Shown piece after piece: positions 13,238 through 15,393 of a stretch of DNA of 15,393 nucleotides. The position numbers and the translations under genes were made by a program. Source of the stretch: an uncultured Collinsella sp. (lineage in GTDB: Bacteria > Actinomycetota > Coriobacteriia > Coriobacteriales > Coriobacteriaceae). Position 1 is the first letter of the stretch. The number at the start of each line of letters is the position of its first letter. The stretch lies in NCBI GenBank assembly GCA_900542155.1, contig UQMD01000033.1, positions 1 to 15,393 of the forward strand, read 5' to 3'. The notes beneath the pieces are model-generated. The model was not told the origin of the DNA. It worked only from the letters and a program-made list of their open reading frames with translations, and did no database searches.

Positions 13238-15262
13238 ATGCGTCAATTTAAGACCGAGAGCAAAAAACTGCTCGACCTCATGATCAACTCCATCTACACC
13301 AATAAGGAAATCTTCCTGCGCGAGCTTATCTCCAACGCGAGCGATGCCGTCGACAAGCTCAACTTTAAGAGCCTGCAGGATCCGAGTGTCAAGCTCGACC
13401 AGGGCGACTTGGCCATCCGTGTTTCCTTTGATAAAGATGCCCGTACCATCACGATTTCGGATAACGGTATCGGCATGACCGCCGAGGAGCTCGAGCGCAA
13501 CCTGGGCACCATCGCGCATTCCGGCTCCGAGGAGTTTAAGACCGAGAACGCCGAGCAACAGGGTTCCGATGTCGACATCATCGGTCAGTTTGGCGTGGGT
13601 TTCTACTCCGCCTTTATGGTCGCCAGCCACGTGAAGGTCGTCAGCCGCGCTTATGGCGAGGATACCGCCCACGTTTGGGAGTCCGACGGTCTTGAGGGCT
13701 ACACCATCGAGGATGGCGAGCGTGCCGAGCACGGTACCGATGTCATCCTGACGCTGCGCGAGAACGAGAAGCTCGACGCCGACGGCGAGGCCGAGACCTA
13801 CGATCGCTTCCTGACCGAGTGGGGCCTCAAGAGCCTGATTCAGCAGTACAGCAACTATGTGCGCTACCCGATTCAGATGATGGTGAGCAAGAGCCGCCAG
13901 AAGCCCAAGCCCGAGGACGCCGGCGACGACTACAAGCCCGAGTACGAGGACTATCAGGAGCTCGAGACCATCAACTCCATGACGCCGATTTGGAAAAAGC
14001 GCAGCTCCGACGTTGAGCAGAAGGATTACAACGAGTTCTACAAGTCCACGTTCCACGACTTTGACGATCCCGCGCGCACTATCAGCTTCCATGCCGAGGG
14101 TACGCTTGAGTACGATGCGCTGCTGTTTGTGCCGGGCCGCGCCCCGTTCGATCTGTACAGCAAGGACTACGAGAAGGGCCTGGCGCTCTACAGCTCCAAC
14201 GTGCTGATTATGGAGAAGTGCGACGACCTGCTGCCCGACTACTACAACTTTGTCCGCGGCGTCGTGGATTCTGCCGACGTGTCGCTCAACATCTCGCGTG
14301 AGACGCTGCAGCAGAACCGTCAGCTCAAGGCCATCGCCAAGCGCGTGGAGAAGAAGATTACCGCCGATCTTGAGGATATGCGCGACAACGACCGCGAGGC
14401 CTACGAGAAGTTCTTTGAGAACTTTGGCCGCGGTCTTAAGTACGGCATCTACTCGAGCTATGGCATGAAGGCCGATGAGCTCGCCGACCTGCTACTGTTC
14501 TGGTCTGCCAAGGAGCAGAAGATGATTACCCTGGCCGAGTATGCCAAGGGCATGCCCGGGGATCAGAAGGCCATCTACTACGCCGCCGGCGACTCGCGTG
14601 AGCGCTTGGCCAAGATGCCCGTGGTAAAGGGTGTGCTCGACCGCGGCTATGACGTGCTGTTGCTGACGCAGGATGTGGATGAGTTCACGTTCCAGGCTAT
14701 GCGTGAGTACGTTGCCGCCGATATGCCTAAGATCTACGAGGACGACGCCGCCCGCGAGGCTGCCGAGAAGGCCGTTGCCGACGGTGCCGAGCCCGAGGTC
14801 GAGGATCGTCACCTGGAGCTCAAGAACGTCGCGACTGGCGATCTTGATCTGGCGACCGAGGACGAGAAGAAGGAGGCCGAGGACGCCACCAAGGAAAACG
14901 AGGACCTCTTTGGCGCTATGAAGGAGGCACTCGGTGACAAGGTCGAGAAAGTTGCCGTCTCCGCGCGCCTGACCGATGCCCCCGCTTGCATCACCACCGA
15001 GGGTCCGCTTTCGCTCGAGATGGAGAAGGTGCTCCAGAAGGGACCCGAGGGCGCGCCCGACGGCATGCCCAAGAGCCAGCGCGTGCTCGAGCTCAACGCC
15101 AAGCACCCGGTCTTTGACAAGCTTGTCGCTGCCCAGAAGGCAGGTGACGCCGACAAGATCAAGCAGTACTCCGGCCTGCTCTACGATCAGGCCCTGCTGG
15201 TCGAGGGTATCCTCCCCGAGGACCCCGTTGCCTTCGCGGCGGCTGTTTGCAACTTGATGTAG
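13238..15262 (+). CDS. htpG: Molecular chaperone HtpG (bacterial Hsp90)
   Basis: This ATP-dependent dimeric chaperone helps refold stressed proteins in the cytoplasm. Its 674 residues compare with about 624 in E. coli. The N-terminal GHKL ATPase domain has catalytic E29 and N33 (FLRELISNASDA), DNGIGM (75-80) and GQFGVGFYS (116-124). The middle domain has YDALLFVPGRAPFDLY and the ATP-contacting R354 (LNISRETLQQN). The C-terminal dimerisation domain ends in LYDQALLVEGILPEDP. Most of the extra length is an acidic, charged segment at about 498-565 (rich in Glu, Asp, Ala, Lys) before the C-terminal domain, plus insertions such as the lysine/proline stretch near residue 225. GAAAGGA (13225-13231) fixes the start. 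Its leader carries the terminator-like hairpin described above. Confidence 0.97.
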   Translation: MRQFKTESKKLLDLMINSIYTNKEIFLRELISNASDAVDKLNFKSLQDPSVKLDQGDLAIRVSFDKDARTITISDNGIGMTAEELERNLGTIAHSGSEEFKTENAEQQGSDVDIIGQFGVGFYSAFMVASHVKVVSRAYGEDTAHVWESDGLEGYTIEDGERAEHGTDVILTLRENEKLDADGEAETYDRFLTEWGLKSLIQQYSNYVRYPIQMMVSKSRQKPKPEDAGDDYKPEYEDYQELETINSMTPIWKKRSSDVEQKDYNEFYKSTFHDFDDPARTISFHAEGTLEYDALLFVPGRAPFDLYSKDYEKGLALYSSNVLIMEKCDDLLPDYYNFVRGVVDSADVSLNISRETLQQNRQLKAIAKRVEKKITADLEDMRDNDREAYEKFFENFGRGLKYGIYSSYGMKADELADLLLFWSAKEQKMITLAEYAKGMPGDQKAIYYAAGDSRERLAKMPVVKGVLDRGYDVLLLTQDVDEFTFQAMREYVAADMPKIYEDDAAREAAEKAVADGAEPEVEDRHLELKNVATGDLDLATEDEKKEAEDATKENEDLFGAMKEALGDKVEKVAVSARLTDAPACITTEGPLSLEMEKVLQKGPEGAPDGMPKSQRVLELNAKHPVFDKLVAAQKAGDADKIKQYSGLLYDQALLVEGILPEDPVAFAAAVCNLM

Positions 15263-15278
15263 TTAAGTAGTTACGCCT

Positions 15279-15335
15279 TTGGTTCCGCCGTTCTAACGAA
15301 CCTATTGGTTCTGCCGTTCTAACGAACGGCAGACC
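15279..15335. repeat. Two-copy direct repeat with hairpin after htpG
   Basis: A 23-bp sequence (core GCCGTTCTAACGAAC) occurs at 15279-15301 and 15305-15327 with one difference, period 26 bp. The second copy extends into a long hairpin: 15310-15319 pairs with 15324-15333, plus two more pairs across a one-base bulge, with loop TAAC. No T run follows, so it is not a classical terminator, but no other terminator is seen for htpG within the remaining sequence. Confidence 0.7.
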
Positions 15336-15393
15336 GGTCGACGCTGCAAACGCCCCTAAGCGGCAATCTGACGTTCAATCGTCGGTCGCGTAC

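Overview
The window looks like a chromosomal segment of a GC-rich Gram-positive actinomycete of the class Coriobacteriia. Collinsella is my best guess, from the compact high-GC coding style, the gene set (VanRS-like pair, PstB next to a PhoB/PhoR-like pair, a CapA/B/C tyrosine-kinase module, HtpG) and remembered genome style. No database search was run.

Layout. Positions 1-419 hold no protein gene. They contain a tandem array of 190-bp units, each made of a tRNA 3' tail with CCA, an intrinsic terminator, an inverted T-arm and a hairpin-rich core. 420-2861 encodes an 813-residue soluble protein of unknown function with a TPR-like C-terminal part. 2876-3051 holds five copies of a 16-bp repeat in alternating orientation. 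3145-3235 is a complete tRNA-Ser(GCT) with its own promoter and terminator. It is followed at 3236-3493 by a second example of the tRNA-tail array seen at the left edge. Next comes a cell-envelope group: a secreted D,D-carboxypeptidase on the minus strand, facing away from a VanR/VanS-like two-component system. 7136-8011 is PstB, the ATPase of the phosphate importer, without the other pst genes. It is followed by a PhoB/PhoR-like regulator and kinase. 10409-12496 is a Wzz/CapA adaptor, BY-kinase and PHP phosphatase trio that in other bacteria controls polysaccharide chain length and export. The trio is followed by a GNAT acetyltransferase and by htpG (Hsp90), which has a terminator-like hairpin in its leader. 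The window ends in a short repeat and hairpin after htpG.

The protein-coding part reads as envelope and nutrient sensing: two complete sensor kinase/regulator pairs, a peptidoglycan trimming enzyme, phosphate import control and a tyrosine phosphorylation switch. The least explained feature is the tRNA-tail element, present after two different tRNA types. Its three internal hairpins keep their shape while their sequence changes between copies. Its outer stem pairs better on the minus strand, where A:C mismatches become G:U pairs. That suggests a structured RNA or a folding mobile element rather than simple debris.
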